A program made the position numbers and the translations under genes. A DNA stretch of 64,000 nucleotides from assembly GCA_027579435.1 (NCBI GenBank), contig JANBPK010000036.1, positions 1 to 64,000 on the forward strand, read 5' to 3'. The DNA comes from Candolleomyces eurysporus (taxonomy: Eukaryota; Basidiomycota; Agaricomycetes; Agaricales; Psathyrellaceae). Positions 33,864 to 46,119 of the stretch are shown here, piece by piece. The notes beneath the pieces were generated by a model. That model ran no database searches, was not told the DNA's origin, and was given only the letters and a program-made list of their open reading frames with translations. The first letter of the stretch is position 1. The number at the start of each line of letters is the position of its first letter.

Positions 33864-36359
33864 ATGGCCAGAGATCTTTCCCTGCTCGCCTCGCCAGCCC
33901 CAGCGGCCGTTGTGCCTGCAGAGGTGACGATCAGCCATGTGTGAGTCTCCTCTACCGGGCTCTGACCAGGGTAGTCTCGACTAATTAGCCATTGTTCTTT
34001 CCTTTCATGAACCCTTTGCTTCCTGATCCACGTCCCCCCTGACGTTCCCAAACCCTTGGATTAACCTAAATGACTCGGATCCAGGCAGCTCCGGGATCTC
34101 ATTATATGCCCCAAGGAAGCCGGCGTGGTGACCTACGTGCAGCGGAATAGGATCGTCGAGCACAACCTCAAGAAACCCAATACAGTGCGTGCATGACGCG
34201 CCGATTCACTCGACATGACCTCACCATTCCTACCAGGCACCAAGACTCGTTGCTGATCTCGACTTTACGCCCAACACGCTCACTTCATTGCGAGTGGGTC
34301 CGAGCGGAGGAGATGTTCTTATAGCTGCAGGCGGGCAAAACGCTGACATCCATCTCTCGTATCACGCTGCTGGACCGAGCATCAAGCGACGACCGCTGAA
34401 GAATGTCTGGTCGATCGACGGCAAGGTGTCTGGTTCAATCAACAATTCTGTCGCCCTTACCACTGCCACATCACCGTCTCTTGCGCTCGCACAATCTCAT
34501 GAGAGCAGTATCGAGCCACGGATTGGCGTCAGCAACAATGACTGCACAGTCCGATTTTACGATATTCCCCTTCGGGGGCCAACGCTTAAACGAGTGAGGA
34601 GGAATGCAGAGGAGCTCCATGAATCCGGAATCTTAAGATTGGATGTACCAATCAATCATTGTGCGCATTTTCCCTTGATCCATGAAGCTCAAGCCTCATT
34701 TCCTTTGTAGCTTCCATTTCGCCGGACGGTCAATCCTTGCTATCCGTCGGAGACTCCAATAAAGTCTATATTCATAGCATCCGAGGAGGCGCTACCATCT
34801 CTTTCTCCCACATTGTCACCTATTCCCTTCCTCCCCCCGATTACTCTGCGATCCCTTCTCCTTCAGGATCACTCGTTGCATCATTCTCGACCGCGTTTTC
34901 TGGCGATGGTCTCAAATTCGCGGTAGCCTCCCAAGAAGGAGTAGTTGCCGTGTGGGATATCAGGAGTTCGAAGCCATTGAAGGTTGTCCACACCGAGAAG
35001 ACACNGGCGCCCGGAGTGTCTAGCATTATAGGAAACGGACATGCGTCAGGATGGATTTCCGATGATCCTTGGGATTGGACACGGGGAGGTTCGGGAGCCC
35101 CAGGGTGGAGCGTACGGAACGTCAAATTCGGAGGATCGCATGGCAAGGAAGTCTTGACATTCACAGAACACACCTCACTCGTGCATGTCATCGATGCACG
35201 GACCTTTGAAACTCACGAAATCGTCCAGGTGCCGATGGTACGACGACCTCCAGTTCCTTTGATCCCAACCTCCACCAGCCAGCCAATTCACAGACGTCCC
35301 GGTACACATGCTACACCAACGCGCGGTCGGTTCTTACAACCTCCTGCGAGTTCTCCATTGCGTCGGACATCGAACACCAGACAACATTCATTCTATTCGT
35401 TCCCGTCGCCTTCGCCTTCTCCAAGGCCCAGTTTGGGTGCAAGAGTTGTCGGGCCAGGTATTAGGAATGCTGGTGATTCTGGAACTCCGACGAGGCCGTC
35501 GATCGTGCATGCATTGGGCGATGCGTTTCGAGTGTCAGCTTCAGCGGCGTATTCGCCTCCTGAGTCGATTGGGGATTCGACATGGAGGACGCTGCACGGG
35601 CTTGGGCGGAATAGTGCGAGCAGGACGCCCTCGATTGCCGTGCCACCAGTGATAATACCTCCCTCTCCTATGACAAACGAGTCGGCAGACAGGGAAGAAG
35701 TCGACGAGCGGGAGGGTGGTGCATCGATGCTGCGGTGGGGCTCTGATCTGGATGACATCGTCGTGATTCCACCATTAGGCGATACCGATGTGGAGAGCGA
35801 GGTTCACGCGCTGTTGGAGATTCATGGTCTTACTCCCAGAAGAGCGAGCGCTGCTCTCAACCATGATCATGAGAATGACCATGAAGACGACGACGAGCTC
35901 GGCGATGACGAGGCTCGTGATGACGACGCTTGGAGGAGGCGGAGGGCAGCAACTCAGGGGGACTCAAGAATGGATGTCGAGGAGCCAGAGTCGAATTGCA
36001 CGTCGAGGTCTGGGTCTCCGATGCCTACTCCCGTGTTTGCTTCCAACAGGTCGAGTCGGGCTTCCCATGTGCCATATGCGTCACCGCCTCCGCATGGATG
36101 GACGCCTGCGACGGGGCCAAATCGGATTCGGGCAACTGCCAGGGAAGATGACGATGACGATGATACGATGGAGGACCTAGCTGCAGGGCAAGCTGAGGAT
36201 AAGGATTTGCTTTATGATCCTGATTTGGATTTAGCTGGAATGTGCTTTGACACGACAGGACAGAGTCTCTATGTTGCGAGCTCGAGGTCTATTGTGGAGT
36301 GGAGGGTGAAGGGAGCGGATCCGGGGAGGATGTGGTGGGCGAGCGGGGAGTGGCGGTGA
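33864..36359 (+). CDS. WD40-repeat protein, DUF2415-like
   Basis: Starts MARDLSLLASPA at 33864. The first intron begins GTGAGTCTCC, then further exons begin QLRDLIICPKEAG, APRLVADLDF and SSISPDGQSLLSVGD. Beta-propeller-type repeats are visible: VGPSGGDVLIAAGGQNADIH, NNDCTVRFYD, GDSNKVYIHSI, FAVASQEGVVAVWDIRSSKP, and at the end FDTTGQSLYVASSRSIVEW. The segment WSVRNVKFG...VLTFTEHTSLVHVIDARTF resembles the DUF2415 domain of fungal WD40 proteins. A long Ser/Pro- and Asp/Glu-rich disordered insert (about 35240-36180, with an acidic run EDDDDDD) splits the repeats. It stops at 36357-36359. An N base lies at about 35005. A housekeeping-type gene unrelated to the duplicated families; precise function unknown. 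Confidence 0.75.
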
Positions 36360-37173
36360 CAGATTTTCTGAGGAATCATGCTTGCGAGGTTTTCCGCGAT
36401 GACCATTTACGACTGGGTTCTTTCTGCTTTCTGGAAGTGTTCCCTTCTTGATTCTGTCCATTCTTGTCGGCGCTATGCGACCCCATTTCCTCTCCATCTC
36501 TCCCTCTACGGCCACCTGTTCCCGGAGCACCAACACATACTGCTATTCTTCTATGATTCTCGGCGGACTCACTGCTTATTCTTTTGTGTTGTATATTTAT
36601 ACCATTTTTTGCTCATGTTTCATGGCAGGCTTTGTCTGACAGGTTTCTCACTGCTAAGTGTACCACTACTACTACGACTACCATCACGCTTTCTCTGTGC
36701 TACTATATCGTTTATGTATTTCGTACTATCACGACCGTCTTGTCTATGTGTATGATAGGATTTCTTTCCTTTCCGATGTGTGTGGGACCTGTAGGGTTGT
36801 AATCATGACGCAGATTTGCACGAGCTGAATGCCAACATGGATTGGATTTCTCTTGGCAATGACTTGCTGAAAGAACCTGAACTGCCTCGGATCGGGTGAT
36901 TCAGGATCGTCAATTCTTCTCTCAGTAGGTGATCATAGGTAACGGGCCTATCTTCTGCACGCGACAGGGAGTAATTATACAGCACGTTGTAATGTAATGT
37001 CTATTCCTGAGTGTAGCCCTCAAATCACCAGGTACCAGAACCGACGTACCTCTCTATTTTCTAGGGAACAGATGTTCTTCCACATTACAGGGCTTTTGGC
37101 GAGAATTGTCCTTACGGCTGGTTACCGGTCTCTATTTTCAGGTATTGAGTGGTGTGAGTTGGGTGTTCTGAGA
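36360..37173. other. convergent 3' region, no gene recognised
   Basis: It lies between the convergent WD40-like and ARH1 genes. T-rich runs and ACTACTACGACTACC-type low complexity, consistent with 3' untranslated sequence. Confidence 0.35.
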
Positions 37174-38613
37174 TTATGCCTGGTGGTGCAACAACGCCCT
37201 CGCCTCATCCCAATGCATCCGCTCCCTCTCCTTCCCTATAACCTCACCACGCCGAATCTCTTCCGCGTCGATCCTCTTCCAATCTGGATACTGGACAACG
37301 TTCTTCTCCTCGATACCCTTTTGCACCTCCTCCGGGATCTCATCCAGCGAAGGCTCGGCGTTCAACACCTGCTCCGTGACCAGCTCGGATGACGGTTTCA
37401 GATAATCGTTGACGATAGTGTCTGCCACGTCATAAGCGTTCATCATGGTGGAGGCCAGCACACCTCGGGCACCTGTAGACGCCCACCCACTGGCGTACAC
37501 GTTCTTCAGCGTACTCCCGTGTGGAGTGATGATACGGTTGTTGAGGGTTCGGAGGTGGCCTAGTCCGGGATCGTAGTACGATGCGGTCGGTTCGCCGTGG
37601 AATCCAAGCGAGGTGACGACGAGGTCAGTCGCGATGGTGGAGGTTTCGCCTGTGGGTACCGCCCGCTGCGTCTTTGGATCCACCATTGTATGGCCGAGAG
37701 AGAGCTGGTTATGCTGCAAGCCGAGCGGGGAGCGGAAGAAGTCGAGGGACCATGTCTTCTTTGTCGTCCCAAATGTGTTTTTGGATCCCTTGGAAAGGAG
37801 TTGGAGGACTCGGGATTGTTGGCGGGTGAGCGAGAGGCCTTCGGGTGGTTGGAGGATGTGGGAGTCGAGGGGGACCATGGACGCTTCGGGGAGGTTTATC
37901 ATTTCTCGTAGCTCCTTCATGGTGAAGGCTGCTTCGAGTGGTCCTCGACGGCCGATGATAGAGACGTGCTTCACGGTGGATTGTGCGAGGACGTCTAGAA
38001 CTGGTTGGGGAACGTCGTACTTGCCCAGCACGTCGACGCCAGTCAAGAGCATTCGTGCAACGTCTAGCGACACGTTTCCATTCCCGATAATCGAAACATG
38101 CGATAGCTTGTCTAGTGGAGGTGGGGCTGGAGGAGCATTGGGATGTTGAGTGTACCAGTGCACAAGCGAAAGAGCTGGCACGCAATTGGCAGATGGTGGA
38201 AGCTCAGAGTGTAGCTTTGGGAGGGTGCAGCCCGTTGCAAATACGACATGGGAGTACTTGGAGAAAATGGATGATAGAGGAAGCTGGATGGCATGTTCGA
38301 CGGGACTGAGACTCTCCCCGACGTTTACATTTCCGAAGAAACGAACTCTAGGATCAGCCCCCGCTTCGTCAAATTTATGGGTGCAATTCTGTGATTAAAG
38401 GCGTTCAGCCATTCTATCAAGATATGTTGAAATGCTCACCTTCACTTCCGGGTGGTCCGGCGCTACACCGTAACGCACTAGTCCATGGGGAGACCATAAT
38501 CGGTCGAATAGATGGATCCTGAAGTTAGGGTTCGTGGACAAGAGCTTTTGGAGACGCGATGCCACATAGAAGGCTGAGGGTCCCCCGCCGACGATGGCTA
38601 ATTTCAGCGTCAT
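37174..38613 (-). CDS. ARH1: adrenodoxin (ferredoxin)-NADP+ reductase, mitochondrial type
   Basis: An FAD/NADPH flavoprotein that passes electrons to mitochondrial ferredoxin for iron-sulfur cluster and heme A synthesis. Two exons with an intron near 38391-38440. The start MTLKLAIVGGGPSAFYVASRL is the FAD dinucleotide fold. It is followed by LFDRLWSPHGLVRYGVAPDHPEVK, NCTHKFDEAGADPRVRFFGNVNVG, HVVFATG and the NADPH fold SIIGNGNVSLDVARMLL. Then come IIGRRGPLEAAFTMKELREM and GWASTGARGVLASTM, all signatures of the family. It stops at 37174-37176 after about 460 residues. At this start there is no mitochondrial presequence, which relatives normally have. An upstream exon may be missing or the copy may be cytosolic. 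It is a conserved housekeeping gene but also a possible electron supplier to P450s. Confidence 0.9.
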
Positions 38614-39041
38614 TCACCGGATAGAGCGTGGTCAATAATGGTGACTCGGTGTCGGCCAACCCTCACGCGTCACGCGTTCTGGGCGGAGATCGCGGAGCTT
38701 CAGTCTCCGCTACACCGGCAGCCTTACGGCTGACTCGGCAAGTGCGTTAGACCCTTTAACGGCTTGAGGACTGAGGCTAAACGCAATTGGTATCTTGCAA
38801 ATAACTGAAGGGTTGAATTGATATACAAACAGAAGAAACGACATCAGAGTAGGTCAGTCCGAATACTCTCGGGGTATGTATAATGTCTAACTTCCTAAGC
38901 ACGAGACAACAGCCGTAACAATCGAATAATAATAAATCAAACCTCCGGAAGAGGAAGAGGAAGAGAAAGAAGGGAACGCATTTCCAGNAAAAAAAGGTGA
39001 ACGGCAGGGGTATCGATGATTCAAAAACCGTCTGACCTGAC
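38614..39041. other. intergenic, ARH1 5' flank and TF3 3' flank
   Basis: A GGAAGAGGAAGAGGAAGAG-type purine tract on the plus strand near 38945 and an N beside an A-run at about 38988. No gene seen. Confidence 0.35.
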
Positions 39042-42000
39042 TCAGCGACCACCACTTCCATCGAAGCTATGATTACTACCCGCACTGCCAGTGATCTCCC
39101 CAAAGATCTCCCGGTTTTCCTCAGAAAATTGCCAGATTGAGGGATCAGACACTTGCGAGTCCATGGCATACTCGGTATTCAAACCGGTGACCCCAGTCGA
39201 ATAAGATCCACGATCATTGAACCTATCCAAGAAAATACGAAACTATCAGCCCTCCAAGACGAGGACGAGGACGAACGAAGAAGTGACATACGGCGCAATA
39301 TTAACATTCGTGCTCTCAGCCCAAATGGACGAAGGACGAGTGTCCGACATACTAGCGTCCTCCATCATCGGCGCAGAGTTCCAACTCCCATCCTGTCCAA
39401 ACATAGGAAAGCCGAGAGACTCCGAAAGCCCGACTTCACCCTGTCGCGGCAGACCAGTGTCGTAGACGTTTGAATGATACCCATCATTAAACGATCCTAC
39501 TGCTGCTCCTGGTCTAGGTGAATTTCCTTCTCGTACAGGCTGGGCCGGGAATGGGACATGCCAATTGTCAAGGCCCTCCAAGAAAGGCGTAGTTAAATTT
39601 GAATAGGGCGGCTGTTGTGGCTGCTGCGGAGTTTCATCAGGCATAGCAAATGCCAGCCACCAGGGAACTGCGGCACTTGGTTGTATGGGCGCAGCTGAAG
39701 ACGGAGACGCCATCCCATGCGTATCGGTATCGTTGGGGAGCCCTGGTATCGGGGAAAAGAAGCGGCTGAATGTTGACGACGAGCTCTCACTCCCAGCTGC
39801 TGTGCGATATGCACGATCAGAACTGAAGTGCTGCGGACCTGGATAGAATCCTGCCCAAGGCAAGCCGGTATCTGGGTCTGCAGCCGATGGGGCGGCTGGT
39901 TGGGTAAACGGAGAGGGCGGGTAGACTGGAGCAGGAGAAGGCGTAGTCGTGTTAGACGACTCCTGGCTGTTCCGATTCAGAGTAGGGTCCTGTTTCTCTT
40001 TCTTCTTTTCCAGATTTGGACGAACGTACGTCTCGTTCACCACCACCAAGTTAGAAAGAATATCCCTGCAGAGTTAATTTTCAATATCAGTCCTCAAAGG
40101 TTGTATCTAAAGCTTAGAAATCTTACCATAATTTACCGCAGGACAGGGATTTCTTCTCTGCCATTTTCACAATCTTCAAGCAGTTGTTGACACCCTCCAT
40201 ATCCTTTCGATATTGCTGTTCGGTTAGCGTACCCGATTTTTGACTCTCCCAAATCCTCAGCAAGAGGACGACAGCCGCGCTAAGTATATGAAACTATTTT
40301 AGAGGGAAGCAAGTTTGTCAGCTCTACCAACGCACCCGTCGCCAATTAGCACTCACTGGCATATACGAAGGCACATCTTTCATTCTGTCTATGAAACTCA
40401 GCCCAATCTGGATCAGTTTTCGCGCAGCATTTGTACAGATAGCTAACGACGGGAACGACGCAGTCGACGGCTTCTTCGGTCGCGGAATAAACGGCCGATG
40501 GACGAGAATTTGGAGGTAGTAATATGTTGAATGCAAATGAGCTGACTGCACGAAGAAGTCTTCGCTAAGCTGGTCAGTACCCCAACGCACTGGAGCATCA
40601 TAGTCAGCTTCAAAGATGTCAGGCAGTAAGCTGAATGTGACTTACAATAAGGAGGTATATCGTCAAGCCATTTGTTCAACGCCGAATCGATCTCCGACAC
40701 GACGCGATCTTGCCATTCATGTAACAACTCCTTAGAGACCCTTGGCTTGACTAAGTACTAGATCGCCAAAGAGAAGAAGTTAGAATTATGAAGCGCAGTC
40801 AGGAACAGCGACGTACGATCGTTCTCATGCTAACCGCCAAGATTTGGTTGAACCGGATAGTAAGCGTGAACGCCGTGATTAACGACGGCTTCCCTTCAGG
40901 TTGCTTGAACCGCAGCTCAGGGTCCGGGTTATCCCAATATTCATCATCGCATTCTATAGGGAGATCTAAATCAAAGCTGAGGTAGATCATGATCAGCTTA
41001 GAGACCTCACTAATACGACGACGCTGGATAATGCACTTACTCTTCGTCATCCAAAGCACTCCGACGCCCAGTAGCAGAAGTCAAAAGACGATCCATCGTG
41101 ATCAATACCCTGAGAAATATGAATGGGATATCGGCACTCTAATGATCGCGACACCTACCAACAAGCCCTTTTCCATAGCTCTTCAACCTTGAGGAGATCT
41201 TTGTCCATCGACACGCCTTGTGGAGACCGCTTCCTGTGAGCCCCGACCTCCTGGGCCAGCCGAATACCAATCCCAATCAACAGCCAAGCTGCCTGTGGTG
41301 ACGAAGTGCCTTGAAGAAGGTACTGGGCCGCTAACTGAAGGGAGCACAATGAAAAGCGATCAGTCTGGTGAAGCGCAAACGCAAAGACAACAACCCACGC
41401 AATAGAAGTAAAGACCGTGAAGAGTCGGTGGCATAAAAATCGAGAGGGATTCTTGATAGTCCCATGCTTGACGGAAGTACTTCCATCCTCTTGAATAGGC
41501 GGCCAGGAAGGGACGCCTCCGGCGTCGCATCTCTTCATCCGTCTCCGAATTTGCGTCAATCGGTCTGCTGTCACCATCGGGGAAGAGGTCTGCGTCGGAA
41601 AGCTGCACTCTGGGGTCGTCGGAATACTTCGATCCCATTGCGCACACAAGGAGAACGGCTGCACCAAAAGTCGCGTTCTGTTCATGCAGGCCTTGAGCTA
41701 TATCCTGTTCAAAGGTTGGCCGGTGGAGCAAGGGAAGCTCGATGTTGATGTGTTTGAAGTAATGGTCGACAAGGGTATCCAGAAGGTCGGGTTCTGGGAA
41801 TTCTAGGGACTGTTGGATGGGACGAGATCGGAAGAGGGGCATTTCCCACTATGACGGATTCAGTGAGGAGAGCGACACAAGAAAGAGTAAGGACGTACGG
41901 GTTGGATTTTCCAGTACGCTGGTCTTCGGCCGTAAACACTTTCAGGCTCAGTGTCTAGGTGGGTGATGGTGACATTGCTGTTCGACTCGAAGCTGTGTCT

Positions 42001-42969
42001 GTGCATCTCCTTCATCTCAGCAATTCTGCGCTGCAGATGCCATCCGCTGGACTTTCCAAGGTAACGTTTTTGGACGAGAAGGGATTCTTCGAGCTCTTCG
42101 TCGTCCAGCGACAGCCTGACGTGGAATTCCTTGCCGTCGACTAAATCCTCTGCATCCTGGAATTCGTCAGCATCCTGCCCGCGGCGGTTGACATAGACTG
42201 TGGAATACGTTAACGAGGTACTAAATAGCGCCGGTTGAGGCAATGTACCTCGGATACCTGCCACCGTGAGGTCTATGGGTGATACAGCACCCGCGTCGGT
42301 AATGGCAGTTATTGGATGCTTTGGTGCGGAAGTGCTATCCTCGGTGGGCATTTCTTCTATCTCTCCGCTCAGCAGCTTTTCTCGAATTTTCGCATCCGGA
42401 CAAAGCTGGAGCGTGAAAGAAGGTCAAATATAATCGAGACGATATCAAGATAGAATGCTTACCAGCTCCAGCAGTTTCTCTGACCGCTCTACCTTTTCCT
42501 GCAAGGCTTCGACATACTGCTGTTGAGACGGTTTTTTAGCCTGTTTCGGTCGATCAGTAGTGTTTCTCAGTCACCACATCAACCAGGCTCACCTTGGTGG
42601 CTTCACCTTCACTGAATGTACATTTGACTTTGAACGAGAAGCAATTCAAACATTGATCCAGATTTCCTGTGGGCAGTTGAATAAAGTCGCCTGCGTTGTG
42701 TTAGTGCCCCAGTCAGACGAAATCGNAAAAAAAATCACGCACAGCGAACTACCCAGTACAAGCCACTAGCTCGGTGAGTTCGTCAAGATACACTAGCAAC
42801 TCAAAAGCGTACCTTTTCTTTTCCGACAGATATCGCAAGCCCTGGACATTTTCCTTTTCTTCACGGCTGATTCCCAGTCTCTGCTCTGTCCTCGATTCGG
42901 GCCTCGAGAGCTACTAGGAGTGCTTGCGAATTCGCCTTCGAACTGCTCCAGCTCCCCTGTAAAGGCCAT
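39042..42969 (-). CDS. Zn2Cys6 fungal-type transcription factor (TF3)
   Basis: Close paralogue of TF1 in inverted position. From ATG 42967-42969 it starts MAFTGELEQFEGEFAS. Exon 1 ends after RACDICRKRK at 42813. A 6-nt exon (42743-42748, TTCGCT when read minus) and the exon from 42690 make VRCDFIQLPTGNLDQCLNC, the same C-x2-C-x6-C-x12-C-x2-C-x6-C cluster as TF1. The regulator region is in one unbroken frame where TF1 shifts (RRRRRPFLAAYSRGWKYF, about 41530). Other landmarks are FKHINIELPLLHRPTFEQDI, GIGIRLAQEVGAHRK, ECDDEYWDNPDPE and YYLQILVHRPFI. The Ser/Pro-rich tail ends NDRGSYSTGV and stops at 39042-39044. It appears intact. It is divergent from P450-2 across a 0.7 kb shared promoter, so P450-2 is its likeliest target. 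Confidence 0.88.
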
Positions 42970-43685
42970 TCCACTTTTGACGTTCTTGGTCGACCAGGAT
43001 TCAGGCTATACAATTGCAGTGGTAGTGGGGGGAAAGCTGCGGGTTTGGTTCATTTATAACTTGGTCACAGAACGAACGGTCAACAAATTATGATGAACAG
43101 CGTAAGGTAGGCCATGCAATTAATACCGATACCGACCGGCCCATCAATGCATGTTGTCTCCTTTCGAGGCAGCAAAGATTCCGGATTTTCGTTCGGCTGT
43201 GTGGTTGCAGCTGTGGTTAGTTGAAGTTCGATCGCTGCGGCTGCGGCTGCGGTGGGCGCTCAGCGTGCGCGCCCAGCGGCCCGGACTTGACCACGGCCAC
43301 ACCTCCCCGTTGGCATTCATCTGAATCACCAGAGTACTCAGGCTCAGAAGCCGTTTGACCATCGGATAAGGGTCCTCGTCCGTCTAATTTGCGTCTCTTT
43401 GGCTGTGTCGGTGGATAACCTCTCGGTGATAGTGATATCATATTTTTGGCACAGATGACGCGACGAACTTGCCCAATCGGTTTGTTATAGAAAGCAGTGT
43501 CCACGGTGAGGGCTGGAGACAAGAGTGGTTCCTGGGTATGGAACTCTGCGACGACCACTCCGACTTGTCCGCCAAAATCAATAAGAACCCACACGCTGCT
43601 CCACACCCTTCTTGAAAAGGGCTATCGACTCGAGGATGGGTATAAGTGCCAGGGTTCATTGCGTTAGCTGCTCAGGTATCAAGCC
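42970..43685. promoter_or_regulatory. divergent promoter region between TF3 and P450-2
   Basis: A 716-bp spacer. A minus-strand frame at 43217-43606 (with PPTQPKRRKLDGRG) was considered but has no recognisable domain. A GGCTGCGGCTGCGGTGGGC tract lies at about 43235. Shared regulation of the two genes is inferred from geometry only. Confidence 0.35.
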
Positions 43686-45848
43686 ATGGATTTAACCATC
43701 GCAGACCTTCTCAAACAACCATTGATTTCTACTTTCCTTGTCTTGCTTGTCCTTTGGCGAATTTGGACCCGAAGACATCCTTCCCGCGGACCTTTGCCTC
43801 CTGGTCCCAAGGGATATCCGGTTGTTGGCAACCTGTTGGACATTATTGCACCTGGCGACGCCGTCCGCCACTACTCAGACCTTGCTAAACAACATGGTGA
43901 GGATGCTTTCATACACCTGAACGCCTAACCCTCTCTAACAAATATACGTCAGGTGACATATTCCTCTTGGAGTCCCTTGGAGCAAGGGTAATGGTTTTAT
44001 CATCGCTGAAGCGTACAAACGACTTGTTCGAAAAACGATCAAACATATACTCGGACCGACCCTGGCTCCCCATGATGTGTGGAGAGTGGGTATCTAGAAT
44101 CGTCCGCTCCGATAAAGATTCAATGGCTGACTCCAGTACACATCTCCAGGATGAAGTATGACGACTTCTTTGCCATCATGCGTTACTCCCCCATGTGGAG
44201 AAAACAGCGTCGCGAGTTCCACTCCAATTTCAACGCGGCGGTAGTAGAAGTTTACCACCCCGTCATCTTGGAAGAAAGAATAAACCTTCTAAAGGATCTA
44301 TTGGCGTACCCAAGCGAATACCGCAGGCACGCCAAGAGGCGAGTGCTTGTTCCTTTCCAATCCTCCAACACTCGACTGAGCCCGAGGTGTATTGCACTAC
44401 AGTTACTTCACCAGTATCATCATTAGGGCTACATACGGGATCAAACCAAAGGGGATCGATGACCCTTTGATCACCAAACCCAATGTGACGAATGACGGGT
44501 TCAATGTCGCGGGGCGAACAGGTGCATTCCTGGTCGACCTCATACCCTGGCTCACATACGTACCTGAATGGATGCCGGGCGCTGGTTGGAAAAAGGTTGC
44601 GCGGTACTACCGAGAAACGGCGCTCGAGTCGAGGGTACATCCGTTCAAGCTTGTCCATGAACGATACGTGAGTTCTCGATTAGATTCTCGGTTAATCTTA
44701 AAGCATTAATCTTAGATTGAAGAAACAAGGGACTGCTACACCATGCATGGCTACGCGTATGATTGACAACTTCCCAGACGTCGACGATCCAAGTTATGAA
44801 GAAGCCTATACGATCGCTCAAGATTGTTCCGGTCAAGTTTATGGTGGTAGGTACTTCTTAAAAAAGGCGACTGTCTTAGCGCTCAACAAACCTTGACTCA
44901 AATACACCCAGCTGCATCTGACACCGTGAGCTCTCACACATTCTCAAGGCATAGGGTGCTTATTGATACCACTGTTTCTAGAGCTTCTCTACTGGTATCG
45001 CATTCTTTCTCGTGCTAGCAATGTACCCCGAGGTTCAGAAACGCGCTCAGAAGGAAATAGACGAAGTTGTGGGCTTCGGCAGACTGCCAGACTTCAACGA
45101 TCGGCCTCAGCTGGTATATGTCGAAGCACTCATCATGGAAATATTGAGGTGGCACCAACCCGCTCCTTTGGGTACCTGTCTAGCTTCCCCCTGGCTGCAC
45201 TACACCCAATTAATTCATCATGTAGGCATCGCACACGCAACCTCAGAAGACGATGTATATGAAGGATATTTTATCCCTGAAGGAACCGTCGTAATCGGGA
45301 ACGTTTGGTAGGTTCTACTATGCCGTCTCTATAGCGCATCAATGGGTTCATTACTGTTCTGTATTATCGAGGCACATCCTCCACGACCCCGAGACCTACC
45401 CAGACCCGTTCGACTTCAACCCTGACAGATTTATCAAGGACGGAACAATCGACCAGAATGTGACCGACCCATCAGCAGCGGCTTTTGGATTCGGCAGAAG
45501 GTGAGGGGAAGATAAAGACTTCAGCAACAGACTTCATTCAACGGAATGCAGAATCTGCCCCGGTCGGTTTGTTGCCCTCAACAACCTCTACGCTTTGGTG
45601 GTCTCCACCCTGTCCATGTTCGACGTCTCCGTTCCGAAGGACAAGAATGGTAACCCGGATATAAGACCCTCGTTTAATATTGGGCTTATGCGGTGCGTGA
45701 CAGTGCTTCATCGTGAGGCTTTAGACGCTGATGTCGACCTCGGGACGATAGCCACCCTGATCCCTTCGAATGCTCCATCACTCCTCGCTCCGACCGACAT
45801 AAGGAGCTTATTCAAAACATGCTTGCGTCCGAGTTGCCCAGCGCTTGA
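43686..45848 (+). CDS. cytochrome P450 monooxygenase (P450-2)
   Basis: Nearest paralogue of P450-1, in inverted orientation. The start MDLTIADLLKQPLI at 43686 is a membrane anchor, followed by the hinge PLPPGPKGYPVVGNLLD. Then come SDRPWLPMMCGEW, MWRKQRREFHSNF, GIKPKGIDDPLI and FLVDLIPWLTYVPEWMPG. The I-helix AASDT is in a 14-nt exon (44912-44925). LEILRWHQ (ExxR), DPFDFNPDRFIKDG and AFGFGRR/ICPGRF (heme Cys after an intron) follow. The last exon HPDPFECSITPRSDRHKEL stops at 45846-45848. All motifs are intact and no lesion was seen. A microsomal oxygenase of unknown substrate, divergent from TF3. A relic of an MDR gene lies just downstream, suggesting the P450 once had an MDR neighbour as in the 21-32 kb units. 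Confidence 0.88.
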
Positions 45849-46119
45849 AGCTTGAACGCGCCTTCACGACTAAATTTCGGGAACTCCATGCTTTGCCCAC
45901 ATTGTTTGTGTCCCCTGGATTGATCTGTGTTGTATAAATCTCAGGCCGCCGAAATGCTAATTAAAGACCCTGGAAATGGATCAGAACATGAGCTTCGTCA
46001 CGCACACTTGAAGAAACATTTTAAGTATCAGAATGAAGGAAGGGCGGCTCGCACTTTGGTCACTAGGTCCTGGACCCTTCCATTGTTGGCATCTTAATCT
46101 CAGCAGACTCGGATCCGAC

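Noticed and set aside
35393..35758. Minus-strand ORF over the WD40-like gene
   Set aside because: Shadow of the disordered insert of the sense protein, no independent support.
37613..38149. 178-codon plus-strand ORF
   Set aside because: Antisense to ARH1, whose frame shows a full set of conserved motifs.
43217..43606. 129-codon minus-strand ORF in the TF3/P450-2 spacer
   Set aside because: No recognisable domain and it would occupy a shared promoter; not supported enough to call.
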